Assembly: GCA_910585915.1 (NCBI GenBank)
Contig: CAJUGF010000015.1
Span: 1-30,443, forward strand
From: an uncultured Bacilli bacterium
GTDB taxonomy: Bacteria; Bacillota_I; Bacilli_A; RF39; UBA660
Reading direction: 5' to 3'
Length of the DNA: 30,443 nt
Notes under the pieces: generated by a model
Database searches by the model: none
What the model saw: the letters and a program-made list of their open reading frames with translations, nothing else
Told to the model about the DNA's origin: nothing
Part shown: one piece after another, positions 21,927-29,916 of the stretch
Layout: each line of letters starts with the position of its first letter
Position numbering within the stretch: position 1 is the first letter of the stretch
Translations under genes and position numbers: made by a program

Positions 21927-24194
21927 ATGAATACTAATGAAGAAAACTTGGCTTTTAATAAAATTAAAATAGTTGGTGCAAAAGAAAATAATCTTAAAAA
22001 CATAGCTCTTGAAATAGATAAACACAAATTTAATGTTGTAACAGGAGTTTCAGGAAGCGGGAAATCGTCATTGATTTTTGATTGTATATATGCAATGGCA
22101 CAAACATCATTTTATGAAACTTTATCAACTTATGTTGTTAAAAATCTACCAAAAATAAATAAACCAAATGTCGAAAAAATTAGTAACTTATCTCCTTGTG
22201 TATTAGTAGAACAAAGAAAACTGGGCACTAATCCTAGAAGTACTGTTGGAACTTATACTGAAATCTATACATATCTACGCTTACTTTATTCTAGAATTGG
22301 TTATCCAATTTATGATAGCGGTTACTTTTCTTTCAATACATCAAAAGGTGCTTGCGGGAAATGTGGAGGTTTAGGTGTTGAATTAATAGTCGACTTATCA
22401 AAACTAATTGATTTTGATTTATCTTTAAATGAAGGTGCAATTAAACATCGAACATGGAAAGTAGATTCTCGTTATTTCAATATTCAAAAATCAACTGGAT
22501 ATTTTGATATGAATAAAAAAATTAAAAATTATTCTAAAGAAGAATTAGACTTACTTTTATATAAAGAACCAACTACTTTTATGAATCAAAATGAGGGATT
22601 TGTACAAAATTGGTCTTATGAAGGAATAGTTAGTAGATTATTAAAAAGACAATCAGATTCAAGAGGATTGCAAATAAATGATTATGACAGAGAATTCTTT
22701 AAAGAAGATAAATGTTCAAAGTGTGATGGATCAAGATTAAATGAGAATGCCTTGAAAGTTTTAGTTCAGGGTAAAAGTTTAAGAAATTTATTAAATATGG
22801 AAATAGTAGATTTATATGATTTTATCCTAACTATTGAAGATATTGAAGCAAGTGAAATCATATCTAAAATGAAAAAAGATTTAAAAAATTTAATTGATTT
22901 AGGTATAGGCTATTTAACTTTAAATAGAAGTGTTGGAACGTTGTCAGGCGGTGAAGCACAAAAAATTAAGTTAGCCAAAAGCATGAATAATACTTTAAAT
23001 GAGTTAATTTATATAATGGATGAGCCAAGTTTAGGTTTTCATAGTAAAGATGTTAATAAAATTATTAAATCTATTAAAAATATTGTGGCTAATAACAATA
23101 CAGTTATTGTAGTTGAACATAATAGAGAAATAATTAGTAGTGCTGATAATATTATTGATATTGGTCCAGAATCAGGAAGTAATGGTGGAGAAGTAGTTTA
23201 TAATGGTAATATTAAAGGAATATTAGAGGATACTAAATCTATTACTGGAAGATATTTAAAAAATAAAAAGGTTCTTTCTGATGTATCAAAAGAAATAAAA
23301 GAGTTTTATGAAGTAAAAGGAATAAATATTAATAATATTATGAATTTAAATATAAAAATACCTTTAAATATGTTGACTTGTATAACAGGAGTTTCAGGGA
23401 GTGGAAAATCTTCTTTAATTAGATATTTAATTCAAAATGATCATAGACTTATAAAAATTGGTAAGGAAAACATTGGTCTAAATAGTCGAAGTAATGTCGC
23501 TACATATACAAAAGTGTTTGATATCATTAGAGATATATTCTCAAAAGAAAATAAAGTTAAATCAAGTGAATTTAGTTTTAACTCAACAGGCGCTTGCCCT
23601 AATTGTAATGGAACAGGTATTATAAAAATGGATATGCATTTTCTAGGGGATGTTAAGCAAGTTTGTGAAATATGTCATGGTAAGAGATATAAAGAAGATG
23701 TTTTAAAATATTTATATAAAGGTAAAAATATTAATGATGTTTTAGAAATGACAGTTGATGAAGCATTAAATCTCTTTGATAATAATGATATAAGAGAAAG
23801 ATTGGAAATACTTAAAAATGTAGGATTAGAATATTTAAAATTAGGACAAACATTAGATACTTTATCAGGTGGTGAAGTACAAAGAGTAAATATGTCTAAA
23901 TATTTAATTAAAAAAGGTAATATTTACATTTTTGATGAACCAACACAAGGACTCCATTTAAGAGATATTGAAGTTCTAAAAAATGTTATGAAAAGAATGC
24001 TTGATAATGGCAATACAATTATAGTCATTGAGCACAACTTAGACTTTATAATGGATTCAGATTATATTATTGATATGGGACCAGATGCGGGAAAAAATGG
24101 TGGTAAAATAGTTTATGAGGGATATTTAAAAAATATTATTAATACTAACACTTATACATCAATAGCCATTAAAAAATATTTAAATATGGAGTAA
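21927..24194 (+). CDS. UvrA-like ABC ATPase (short, UvrA2/DrrC type)
   Basis: A 755-residue tandem ABC ATPase related to the DNA-repair protein UvrA but about 190 residues shorter. Each half has a Walker A GVSGSGKSS (40-48 and about 488), a signature (LSGGEAQKIKLAKSM; LSGGEVQRVNMSKYL) and a Walker B (YIMDEPSLGFH; YIFDEPTQGLH). Zinc motifs CGKCGGLG, CSKCDGS, CPNCNGTG and CEICHG are present. The UvrB-binding region of true UvrA is absent, so excision repair is unlikely. Short UvrA homologues such as DrrC protect producers against DNA-binding drugs. ATG follows GTTAGGAGG. It lies between the two mobile elements with its own leader and terminator. Confidence 0.88.
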   Translation: MNTNEENLAFNKIKIVGAKENNLKNIALEIDKHKFNVVTGVSGSGKSSLIFDCIYAMAQTSFYETLSTYVVKNLPKINKPNVEKISNLSPCVLVEQRKLGTNPRSTVGTYTEIYTYLRLLYSRIGYPIYDSGYFSFNTSKGACGKCGGLGVELIVDLSKLIDFDLSLNEGAIKHRTWKVDSRYFNIQKSTGYFDMNKKIKNYSKEELDLLLYKEPTTFMNQNEGFVQNWSYEGIVSRLLKRQSDSRGLQINDYDREFFKEDKCSKCDGSRLNENALKVLVQGKSLRNLLNMEIVDLYDFILTIEDIEASEIISKMKKDLKNLIDLGIGYLTLNRSVGTLSGGEAQKIKLAKSMNNTLNELIYIMDEPSLGFHSKDVNKIIKSIKNIVANNNTVIVVEHNREIISSADNIIDIGPESGSNGGEVVYNGNIKGILEDTKSITGRYLKNKKVLSDVSKEIKEFYEVKGININNIMNLNIKIPLNMLTCITGVSGSGKSSLIRYLIQNDHRLIKIGKENIGLNSRSNVATYTKVFDIIRDIFSKENKVKSSEFSFNSTGACPNCNGTGIIKMDMHFLGDVKQVCEICHGKRYKEDVLKYLYKGKNINDVLEMTVDEALNLFDNNDIRERLEILKNVGLEYLKLGQTLDTLSGGEVQRVNMSKYLIKKGNIYIFDEPTQGLHLRDIEVLKNVMKRMLDNGNTIIVIEHNLDFIMDSDYIIDMGPDAGKNGGKIVYEGYLKNIINTNTYTSIAIKKYLNME

Positions 24195-24206
24195 TTGCTT
24201 AGAGCC

Positions 24207-24259
24207 AAAGAAAAAGACAATGCTAGGTTATAGTTTCCTAAAATTGTCTTTTTCTTTTT
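24207..24259 (+). terminator. Terminator of the UvrA-like gene
   Basis: A perfect 15-bp stem: AAAGAAAAAGACAAT (24207-24221) with ATTGTCTTTTTCTTT (24243-24257), T-rich on the 3' side. The remaining 24260-24380 stretch holds only the TGGGAGTATA copy. Confidence 0.85.
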
Positions 24260-24380
24260 GTAGTTCTTTATCAAAATTATTAAGATTATTTGGATATCTT
24301 TTAAATAATTGTCACTATTAATAAAATGTGGGAGTATAAATCCGTTGCTTGCTTATAATTTTCAATAGACAACTTACTGA

Positions 24381-24413
24381 AAAAATAAAAAATCAATCAT
24401 GTTTCAGATTGAC
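24381..24413 (-). terminator. Minus-strand terminator just outside element 2
   Basis: On the minus strand TCAATC and GATTGA close an eight-base loop and are followed by a T-rich tract (24381-24392). It lies about 42 bp left of the element 2 core, a placing much like the terminator beside element 1. Confidence 0.65.
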
Positions 24414-24454
24414 CTAATCAATTAACGTCACTTGGTGCGACGATTTTACCTTTT

Positions 24455-24509
24455 GGAGCGAATCACATACAAGTTACGAACTTTGTTCTCTTTCTAAAAA
24501 TATTATATA
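24455..24509 (+). repeat. Left attachment end of element 2
   Basis: The same 55-bp sequence as at 16887-16941 with one change (A for C at the eleventh base). It ends five bases before the CHAT gene stop codon. Confidence 0.75.
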
Positions 24510-24513
24510 CTTT

Positions 24514-25566
24514 CTAATCATTTTTTACAATATAAATGTCTGAAGATTTAAAATTTTCATTAACATATAATTCAGGTGTTGTATCTTCATTAATTCCTTC
24601 TAAAAGTAATCTAGCTTTTGCTTGATTAAAAGCTTTTTCTAACGAATTGCCAAACCCAATAGCAGAATATAACTGAGAAGCAAAAATTATTGCAGCCTCA
24701 TCACTTATAGAATCATTCATACCAATAGAAGCTTCGATTGAATCAACAACATATTCAGCAAATTGAGAAGAAAAACAATTATTAAATACAGCTAGCCTTA
24801 GATTATCAGTAGAAGCATCTATCATTTTTACAATTGATTCAATATCAACTAATTTAGGCTTATCAGTATTATCTTGTAAAACGAGTTTACCATCTTCAGT
24901 ACCGTGCCCACTAAAATGTATAATTGTTGGATTTACCTCATTAATTGCTTGAAATAAGTCAGATGTTCTTACTGCCCATCGTGTTTCAAAGTTAATTGAA
25001 TCTCTATTTAATGATTTAGTTAATGACTCTTTTATTTCCCTTGCTTCTTTATCTAACTTTAACTTTGATTGTTCTGATCCCTCTTGATTAATTATATCAG
25101 GGTTTGCGCCTAAAAATAATATACTTATTTTTTCTTTAGGTTTTTTTAATTCTCGAATTTCTTGATATAAAAGTTCTGTATTTGATTTTTGCATATTCAT
25201 ATCTGATTGTAGTTGAGTATAATTGCTTCTTATTTCACTTTCGCGTTTCTTTTGAGATTTTTCTTGTTCTCTTAATAATTTAACTTCCTCCGCAGCAAGT
25301 TCCTTTTCTTTTTTTGCAATTTTAGTATCACATTCAGATATTTTCTTTTCGGCTTCACTCTTTTTCTTTGATTCGCGACTAATCTCATTCATTTTGCTAT
25401 TTATCATAGATTTTGATTTAATATTTTTTAACTGCCTTTCTGCTCTTAAAATTTTTTGACTTGCATCACTTCTGTTTTTTGAGTACTTTGCTTTCTCATC
25501 TTGTAGCCGAATTAGTTCATCCCTTTTTCTTTTAACATTATTAGCATATGTATTTTCTAAACTCAT
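24514..25566 (-). CDS. Coiled-coil CHAT-domain (caspase-like) protein
   Basis: A 350-residue protein. Residues about 5-140 are a long, lysine/glutamate-rich coiled coil. The rest is a CHAT peptidase domain of the caspase clan: KISILFLGANPD at its start, catalytic H221 in IIHFSGHGTEDG and C264 in AVFNNCFSS, then a family-typical IGMNDSISDEAAIIFASQLYSAIGFG. Bacterial CHAT proteases act in abortive-infection and stress death responses when a sensor activates them. No sensor or substrate gene is adjacent, so it is an orphan or senses through the coil. The ATG at 25564-25566 follows AAGGAGG; an in-frame TTG at 25584 is inside that leader. Confidence 0.85.
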   Translation of the reverse strand: MSLENTYANNVKRKRDELIRLQDEKAKYSKNRSDASQKILRAERQLKNIKSKSMINSKMNEISRESKKKSEAEKKISECDTKIAKKEKELAAEEVKLLREQEKSQKKRESEIRSNYTQLQSDMNMQKSNTELLYQEIRELKKPKEKISILFLGANPDIINQEGSEQSKLKLDKEAREIKESLTKSLNRDSINFETRWAVRTSDLFQAINEVNPTIIHFSGHGTEDGKLVLQDNTDKPKLVDIESIVKMIDASTDNLRLAVFNNCFSSQFAEYVVDSIEASIGMNDSISDEAAIIFASQLYSAIGFGNSLEKAFNQAKARLLLEGINEDTTPELYVNENFKSSDIYIVKND

Positions 25567-25646
25567 TTTTACCTCCTTGACCAATACATTTGAACTTTGA
25601 TAATAAATTATTTTATCATATATTGATATAAATCTTAAGGTGAAAT

Positions 25647-25675
25647 TTGCAATTTAGTATAAAATATAGTATAAT
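25647..25675 (+). promoter_or_regulatory. Promoter of the T-box/TyrRS transcript
   Basis: TTGCAA (25647-25652), 17-bp spacer, TATAAT (25670-25675). The T-box leader starts about seven bases later. Confidence 0.8.
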
Positions 25676-25681
25676 CTAGTC

Positions 25682-25897
25682 AGTTAATTAAAAAGCGATT
25701 CATTCGAAGTAATTATTTTAAAATGATTTATAGAGAACTTGTGGTTGGTGGAAATAAGTAAAATTAAAATAATGAATTACAAATGATGATTTTAAATCGG
25801 ATAGTATCCGTTATCAACAAGAGGTAATAAACTATTATTACAAATAAAGGTGGTACCACGAGTAATTCGTCCTTTTGGGATGTTTTGCTCGTTTTTT
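25682..25897 (+). promoter_or_regulatory. T-box riboswitch, tyrosine-type
   Basis: The T-box sequence AAAGGTGGTACCACGAG is at about 25846-25862. It follows stem I features: GAGAACTTG, GGTTGGTGGAAA and a specifier-loop candidate GAATTACAAA with TAC (Tyr) at 25778-25780. CCGTTATC follows as in stem III regions. A terminator hairpin starts at CGAG (25859) and ends CTCG-T6 (25887-25897). Uncharged tRNA-Tyr would stabilise the antiterminator and allow TyrRS expression. Confidence 0.9.
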
Positions 25898-25917
25898 ATT
25901 TCAAGGAGGTGGTTTGT

Positions 25918-26031
25918 ATGGATAGTGACTATTACTATTATTGCTTTGATGATTGTAATTTAATTAACTATACAAATTATTTAGGAGGAATAAAGAAATG
26001 GATAAAAATGAAAAAATTGAACTTATCGTAA
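25918..26031 (+). CDS. Tyrosine-rich leader ORF overlapping tyrS
   Basis: A 37-codon ORF directly after the T-box terminator. It has a strong ribosome site (AAGGAGGTGG, spacing about 5) and ATG at 25918. It begins M-D-S-D followed by four tyrosines (TAT TAC TAT TAT), with two more tyrosines at 18 and 21. It contains the TyrRS ribosome site (TTAGGAGG) and ends at TAA 26029-26031, 34 bases inside the TyrRS gene in another frame. Ribosome stalling at the tyrosine codons when Tyr-tRNA is scarce would change exposure of the TyrRS start. It is likely a regulatory peptide; function is inferred. Confidence 0.7.
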   Translation: MDSDYYYYCFDDCNLINYTNYLGGIKKWIKMKKLNLS

Positions 26032-27188
26032 GAAAAGCAGTTCAAATATTTAATGAGGATTCATTAAGAGAAAAATTAAAAAGCGATAAAAAGTTAGTTA
26101 TAAAGTTTGGAGCAGACCCTTCAAGACCAGATTTACATTTAGGGCATACTGTTCCTTTAAGAGTATTAAAGTTACTGCAAGACATGGGACACGAAATTGT
26201 ATTTGTTATAGGCGATTTTACAGCGATGATTGGTGATCCTAGTGGAAAAAGTAAAACTAGACCTCAACTAACATTTGAAGAAACTCGTAAGAGTGGAGAA
26301 ACATATTTTAAACAAGTAACAAAGATTTTAGACAAAGATAAAACTAAAATCACCTATAATTCAGAATGGCTAAATAAAATGAACTTTAAAGATGTCTTGG
26401 AATTAACTGGAAAATATACAGTTGCTAGAATTTTGGAAAGAGATGACTTTAATAATCGCTTCATAAACAAGATTCCAATCGGAGTGCATGAATTTATGTA
26501 TCCATTAATGCAAGGGTATGATTCGGTTGCTATTCATGCAGATGTTGAGATGGGTGGAACTGATCAGACATTCAATTTGTTAGTAGGTAGAGAATTACAG
26601 AAAGATTATGGACAACCTCAACAAGATGTTATAGTTTTTCCTTTGCTAGTTGGTTTAGAGGGGAAAGAGAAAATGAGTAAATCACTAGATAATTACATTG
26701 GCATTGATGAAGAACCTTTCGTAATGTTTGAGAAAGCTATGAAAATTCCTGATGAATGTTTAGAATCTTATTTCCAACTTACCACTGATATTAAGAAAGA
26801 AATTTATCAAAAATGGATTGAAGATGATATAGTAAATGCTCATAGGGAATTTGGTAAAGAAATAATAAGAATGTATCATGGTGATGATTGCATAACTGAA
26901 GCAATTGAAAAATATGATACCATTGCAAAAGGAAGCATTCCTAATAATATTGAACAGTGTGTCATAGATAAATCTGATTCAGAACTGTCAATTGTAGACT
27001 TACTTGTAAAAACTGGATTAGTTGCTTCAAAATCTGAAGGAAGAAGATTAATTGAACAAAAAGGCATAAAAATCAATGGTGAATTAGTAAATGATGTGAA
27101 TCAAAAACTTACTGAAAAAAATATATTAGAAAATAAAATTATACTTCAAAAAGGCAAAAACAAATTTATAAAGGTTTGTTTTAAATAG
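25998..27188 (+). CDS. tyrS: Tyrosyl-tRNA synthetase (mobile-element copy)
   Basis: A 396-residue class Ic synthetase charging tRNA-Tyr. The HIGH-type motif is HLGH (47-50) after KFGADPSRPDL. The tyrosine-pocket segment is MGGTDQTFN (185-193), the KMSKS loop is at 225-229, and the C-terminal S4 RNA-binding domain covers about 335-396. All catalytic signatures are intact. The ATG follows TTAGGAGG. It carries its own T-box leader and tyrosine-rich ORF and lies in element 2, so it is probably a second copy in the genome. Extra synthetases on mobile DNA often give resistance to synthetase inhibitors, though this one is not shown to. Confidence 0.95.
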   Translation: MDKNEKIELIVRKAVQIFNEDSLREKLKSDKKLVIKFGADPSRPDLHLGHTVPLRVLKLLQDMGHEIVFVIGDFTAMIGDPSGKSKTRPQLTFEETRKSGETYFKQVTKILDKDKTKITYNSEWLNKMNFKDVLELTGKYTVARILERDDFNNRFINKIPIGVHEFMYPLMQGYDSVAIHADVEMGGTDQTFNLLVGRELQKDYGQPQQDVIVFPLLVGLEGKEKMSKSLDNYIGIDEEPFVMFEKAMKIPDECLESYFQLTTDIKKEIYQKWIEDDIVNAHREFGKEIIRMYHGDDCITEAIEKYDTIAKGSIPNNIEQCVIDKSDSELSIVDLLVKTGLVASKSEGRRLIEQKGIKINGELVNDVNQKLTEKNILENKIILQKGKNKFIKVCFK

Positions 27189-27190
27189 AA

Positions 27191-27227
27191 AAGAGGCAAT
27201 GCTATAAATATGGACATTGTCTTTTTT
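27191..27227 (+). terminator. Terminator of tyrS
   Basis: AAAGAGGCAATG pairs with CATTGTCTTT (with G-T pairs) and is followed by T7. Confidence 0.8.
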
Positions 27228-27242
27228 TAATTCTCTCTAATT

Positions 27243-27325
27243 GAAGGGTATGGGATTTCCCATAAAAGAAAACATGCGGGAGTAGGTTTTCAGTGCTGGC
27301 TAGGACATAAATCTTAATTTGTCCT
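27243..27325. other. Three-hairpin non-coding module, copy B (oriT candidate)
   Basis: Same three inverted repeats as in element 1: TATGGGA/TCCCATA (27249-27264), GAAAAC/GTTTTC (27268-27291) and AGGACA/TGTCCT (27302-27325). The GC-rich loop TGCGGGAGTAG and the spacer CAGTGCTGGCT are identical in both copies. The RHH gene next to copy A is absent here. Confidence 0.45.
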
Positions 27326-27687
27326 CACACATTTTCGGTATAAATAAGTTCCTTTAAAATCATTTCTTTTGCCATATTTTTATAATTATTCATTAGTTTT
27401 ACCCATTGAAGTTGGTTACCCATTTTATTTTTTTCAGATAGTAATTTATCAGAATTTTTGTATTGTTCCATTAAAAAATTTAATCTATTTTCTGCTTCAA
27501 TACTAACTGAAATAAGATGATTTATTAGTTCATTTTTCATTAAATGTGTTGTATAGAGTGCCTTATTATTTTCTTTCAGATAGTGTAATCTTAAATAGCC
27601 ATACTTGTTAATCTTTTCATTATTTTGTTTTTCTATTGTTAAGTTTGGCAATAAATAATCGCCAACTTTTATATAATTTAATTCCAT
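27325..27687 (-). CDS. tnpV: TnpV-family transposon protein (element 2)
   Basis: 120 residues, close paralogue of the copy in element 1 with the same start (LNYIKVGDYLLPNLTIE) and end (EMILKELIYTENV). It has an amphipathic helix in the middle (ENRLNFLMEQYKN). It lies four bases behind the 80-residue gene. The TnpV family is found in Tn4451-like and related mobilisable elements; it was named by position, and no biochemical role is established. Predicted cytosolic. Confidence 0.88.
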   Translation of the reverse strand: MELNYIKVGDYLLPNLTIEKQNNEKINKYGYLRLHYLKENNKALYTTHLMKNELINHLISVSIEAENRLNFLMEQYKNSDKLLSEKNKMGNQLQWVKLMNNYKNMAKEMILKELIYTENV

Positions 27688-27690
27688 TTT

Positions 27691-27933
27691 TCATCTCTCC
27701 ATTTCTTTATTTTTAGTATATTTCTCATAAAAATCTACTTCTTTTGTTTTGCTATTGTATTTAAAATAACCTTGTTCGTTGTTTTTATCTATAACTTTGA
27801 TAGTAAATCTATCAATTAAATATACAGCAAATTCATCTATAGATAATTGTTTTTTTAGATAGTCTAACACTTTAAATTGTTCTATAGTATCTACTTGATT
27901 TTTTAAAATATTTTCTTGCGTTAATTGTTTCAT
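27691..27933 (-). CDS. Conserved 80-residue protein of the element backbone (element 2)
   Basis: Paralogue of 19795-20037 (KQLTQENILKNQVDTIEQFK; DEFAVYLIDRFTIKVIDK; EQGYFKYNSKTKEVDFYEKY). ATG follows AAAGGAATT. It sits 18 bp after the recombinase stop and four bases before tnpV, so the three genes form one minus-strand transcript. It is small and charged with one helical and one beta part, the scale of a recombination directionality factor, but no homology to one is visible. Confidence 0.72.
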   Translation of the reverse strand: MKQLTQENILKNQVDTIEQFKVLDYLKKQLSIDEFAVYLIDRFTIKVIDKNNEQGYFKYNSKTKEVDFYEKYTKNKEMER

Positions 27934-27951
27934 TGCTAATTCCTTTCATTT

Positions 27952-29742
27952 TTAATTTGCTTTTACTACTTCTTTTTTAGGTACTAATAATAGAAAATCT
28001 TTAGAAACATTCCCCTCAAAATAGGGACTGCCAATTATGCCATCTACATAAAAATGACTGTGTGCTTTAGCAAAGAAATCATCTACAAAGTCACTAGGAT
28101 ATTCATTACTTGTCATTTTTAAAATAGACAAAACATCATAATCTTTTTTCTTGATTTCTAATTCTTTCTCAGTAATTCCATTTAGATATTTAATACCAAT
28201 AGTATCATTTTTTAGAACAATATATAGATATTTGATAAATTCTGTACTACTTTTTGAGATAAATTCATCAGTGAATTTTATATATTTAATATCAATGTTG
28301 TAATTATTATCTCTTGTGATTTCTATCCCAGATATAAGTCTATGGATCATATCACGTTTGGCTTCTCTTGATAATAAATTATAGAAAAAAGTGTAGTCCA
28401 TCTTTTTAACATTTTTGAATACCAGTTTGTCATTTTCCTTTTTACAATCTAATTTTTTTAATAATTCTGTTGTATATTCTTTTGATTCGTTATCTGGATC
28501 AAGAGTCATTTTCTTTTTATTTAATTTCTCAATTTCTTTTTTTATAACATCATTTTTATGGTTAATTGTCTCAACATCTAGGGAAGAACTTAAATATAAG
28601 TCAACTAATCTTTTTTCTTGTACTTTTAACTTTTCAATCGCTTTTTCTATCTCTTTTACATCATTACTTTTTGTAGAATTACAAGTAATAATTTCATTAT
28701 TTGTTCCCATCATAAAGATAGTTAATTCTTCTAAAACTCGCCTTAATTTCACTTCTATTTTCTCGGTATTATAATGAAGTCCATAGCCACTACAATTATG
28801 ATTTTTACATCTTAAATGATAATAAACTTTTTGCTTTCCATTTGGATATTTAAAAGATTCTGATGAAGCCATAATACTACCACATATCGGACATTTTACT
28901 AATCCTGAAAACGAATGAATAAATTCTCCATAGTTTGAGTGCTTATTTTTCACTAATACATTTCGAGTAGCATTCCAAGTAATTTCATCAATAATTGGTT
29001 CACAATAGTCTTTTACCCTTAAAATATCTTGAGGTTTTCGCTTATACTTTCCATATTCAAATATACCTATATAGATAGAATTAGTAAGTATTTTATAAAC
29101 TCTATCACTTCGCCATTTACCAGTCTTTAAATAAGCATTGTTATCCTTCATAATTGTAGCAATGCCTCTAGTAGAATGACCTTCTTGGCATAGTTTAAAT
29201 ATTTCTTTTACAACTTGGGCTTCAATAGGTTCTATTTCTAAATGACCAGTTTCTTTATTTCTAATATAGCCATAGGGTGCTTTACTTGGGTGAATATGCT
29301 CTAAAGCCATTTCTTCCATTGCTCTTTTTGTTCTTGCTCCAATTTCTTTTCTTTCTCTTTGACCAAATACTAAATTCATACCAAAAATCATTTCACCATT
29401 AGCAGTTGATACATCATAAGGCTCAAGTATTAACTCAATTTTAACATCGTGTTCTTCACAGTAATTTAAAAGCCAAAAGCCATCATAATTATTTCTAGTA
29501 AGTCTATCTACCTTAATAGCAATCAACTTGTCTATCTTTTTAGATTTAATATCTGCAAGTAATCGTTGCATTTCTGGTCGCATTAAATCTTTCCCAGAAT
29601 GGCCTGCGTCATTATAAACATCAACAATACTATAATCATTTTTATCACAATACTCCTTAATCATACGAAGTTGTGAATCAATAGAATAACCATTATCTCT
29701 TTGGTCATCTGTACTAACTCTTACATATACTGCACACCTCAT
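27952..29742 (-). CDS. Large serine recombinase, TnpX-like
   Basis: A 596-residue integrase/excisionase. The resolvase domain has the nucleophile S10 in YVRVSTDDQ and the arginine-rich KVDRLTRNNYD. The recombinase domain (about 160-265) follows with APYGY and STRGIATIM. A zinc ribbon uses CPIC (284, 287) and C312/C317. A coiled coil spans about 365-415. Beyond residue 495 a C-terminal stretch of about 100 residues (IGIKYLNGIT; NEYPSDFVDDFFAKAH; FLLLVPKKE) has no domain that I recognise. TnpX of Tn4451 cuts at GA dinucleotides, and the GGAGC at the ends here fits. The ATG lies 11 bases from GAGGAG, and three tandem repeats precede it. Confidence 0.9.
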   Translation of the reverse strand: MRCAVYVRVSTDDQRDNGYSIDSQLRMIKEYCDKNDYSIVDVYNDAGHSGKDLMRPEMQRLLADIKSKKIDKLIAIKVDRLTRNNYDGFWLLNYCEEHDVKIELILEPYDVSTANGEMIFGMNLVFGQRERKEIGARTKRAMEEMALEHIHPSKAPYGYIRNKETGHLEIEPIEAQVVKEIFKLCQEGHSTRGIATIMKDNNAYLKTGKWRSDRVYKILTNSIYIGIFEYGKYKRKPQDILRVKDYCEPIIDEITWNATRNVLVKNKHSNYGEFIHSFSGLVKCPICGSIMASSESFKYPNGKQKVYYHLRCKNHNCSGYGLHYNTEKIEVKLRRVLEELTIFMMGTNNEIITCNSTKSNDVKEIEKAIEKLKVQEKRLVDLYLSSSLDVETINHKNDVIKKEIEKLNKKKMTLDPDNESKEYTTELLKKLDCKKENDKLVFKNVKKMDYTFFYNLLSREAKRDMIHRLISGIEITRDNNYNIDIKYIKFTDEFISKSSTEFIKYLYIVLKNDTIGIKYLNGITEKELEIKKKDYDVLSILKMTSNEYPSDFVDDFFAKAHSHFYVDGIIGSPYFEGNVSKDFLLLVPKKEVVKAN

Positions 29743-29763
29743 AAAATAATCATCTCCTCACTT

Positions 29764-29901
29764 GTTTCCTCACTTAAAAGCCGAAATTCAGACAGTAAAT
29801 TGAAATCTTTTGATTTCTTTCATATGTTTCCTAATTTAAAATTAAAAACGGACACTAAATAATTAAAAAAATTAGTCCTCTCATATGTTTCCTCACTAAA
29901 A
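29764..29901. repeat. Three imperfect ~61-bp tandem repeats upstream of the recombinase
   Basis: GTTTCCTCACTTAAAA, GTTTCCTAATTTAAAA and GTTTCCTCACTAAAA start at 29764, 29826 and 29887. CATAT precedes copies 2 and 3. Each of the first two units holds an A/T-rich hairpin (GAAATC/GATTTC and ACTAA/TTAGT). The region separates the recombinase from the 94-residue gene and may bind a regulator. Confidence 0.6.
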
Positions 29902-29916
29902 CGGAAAAAGTAAAGT

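Noticed and set aside
21927..24194. Genuine UvrA of nucleotide-excision repair
   Set aside because: It is about 190 residues short and lacks the UvrB-binding region; its location between mobile elements suggests an accessory, drug-related role.
29764..29901. Regular repeats that might be a small CRISPR array
   Set aside because: Only three units, repeats of about 16 bp that vary, spacers with hairpins and no cas genes. A promoter-region tandem repeat fits better.
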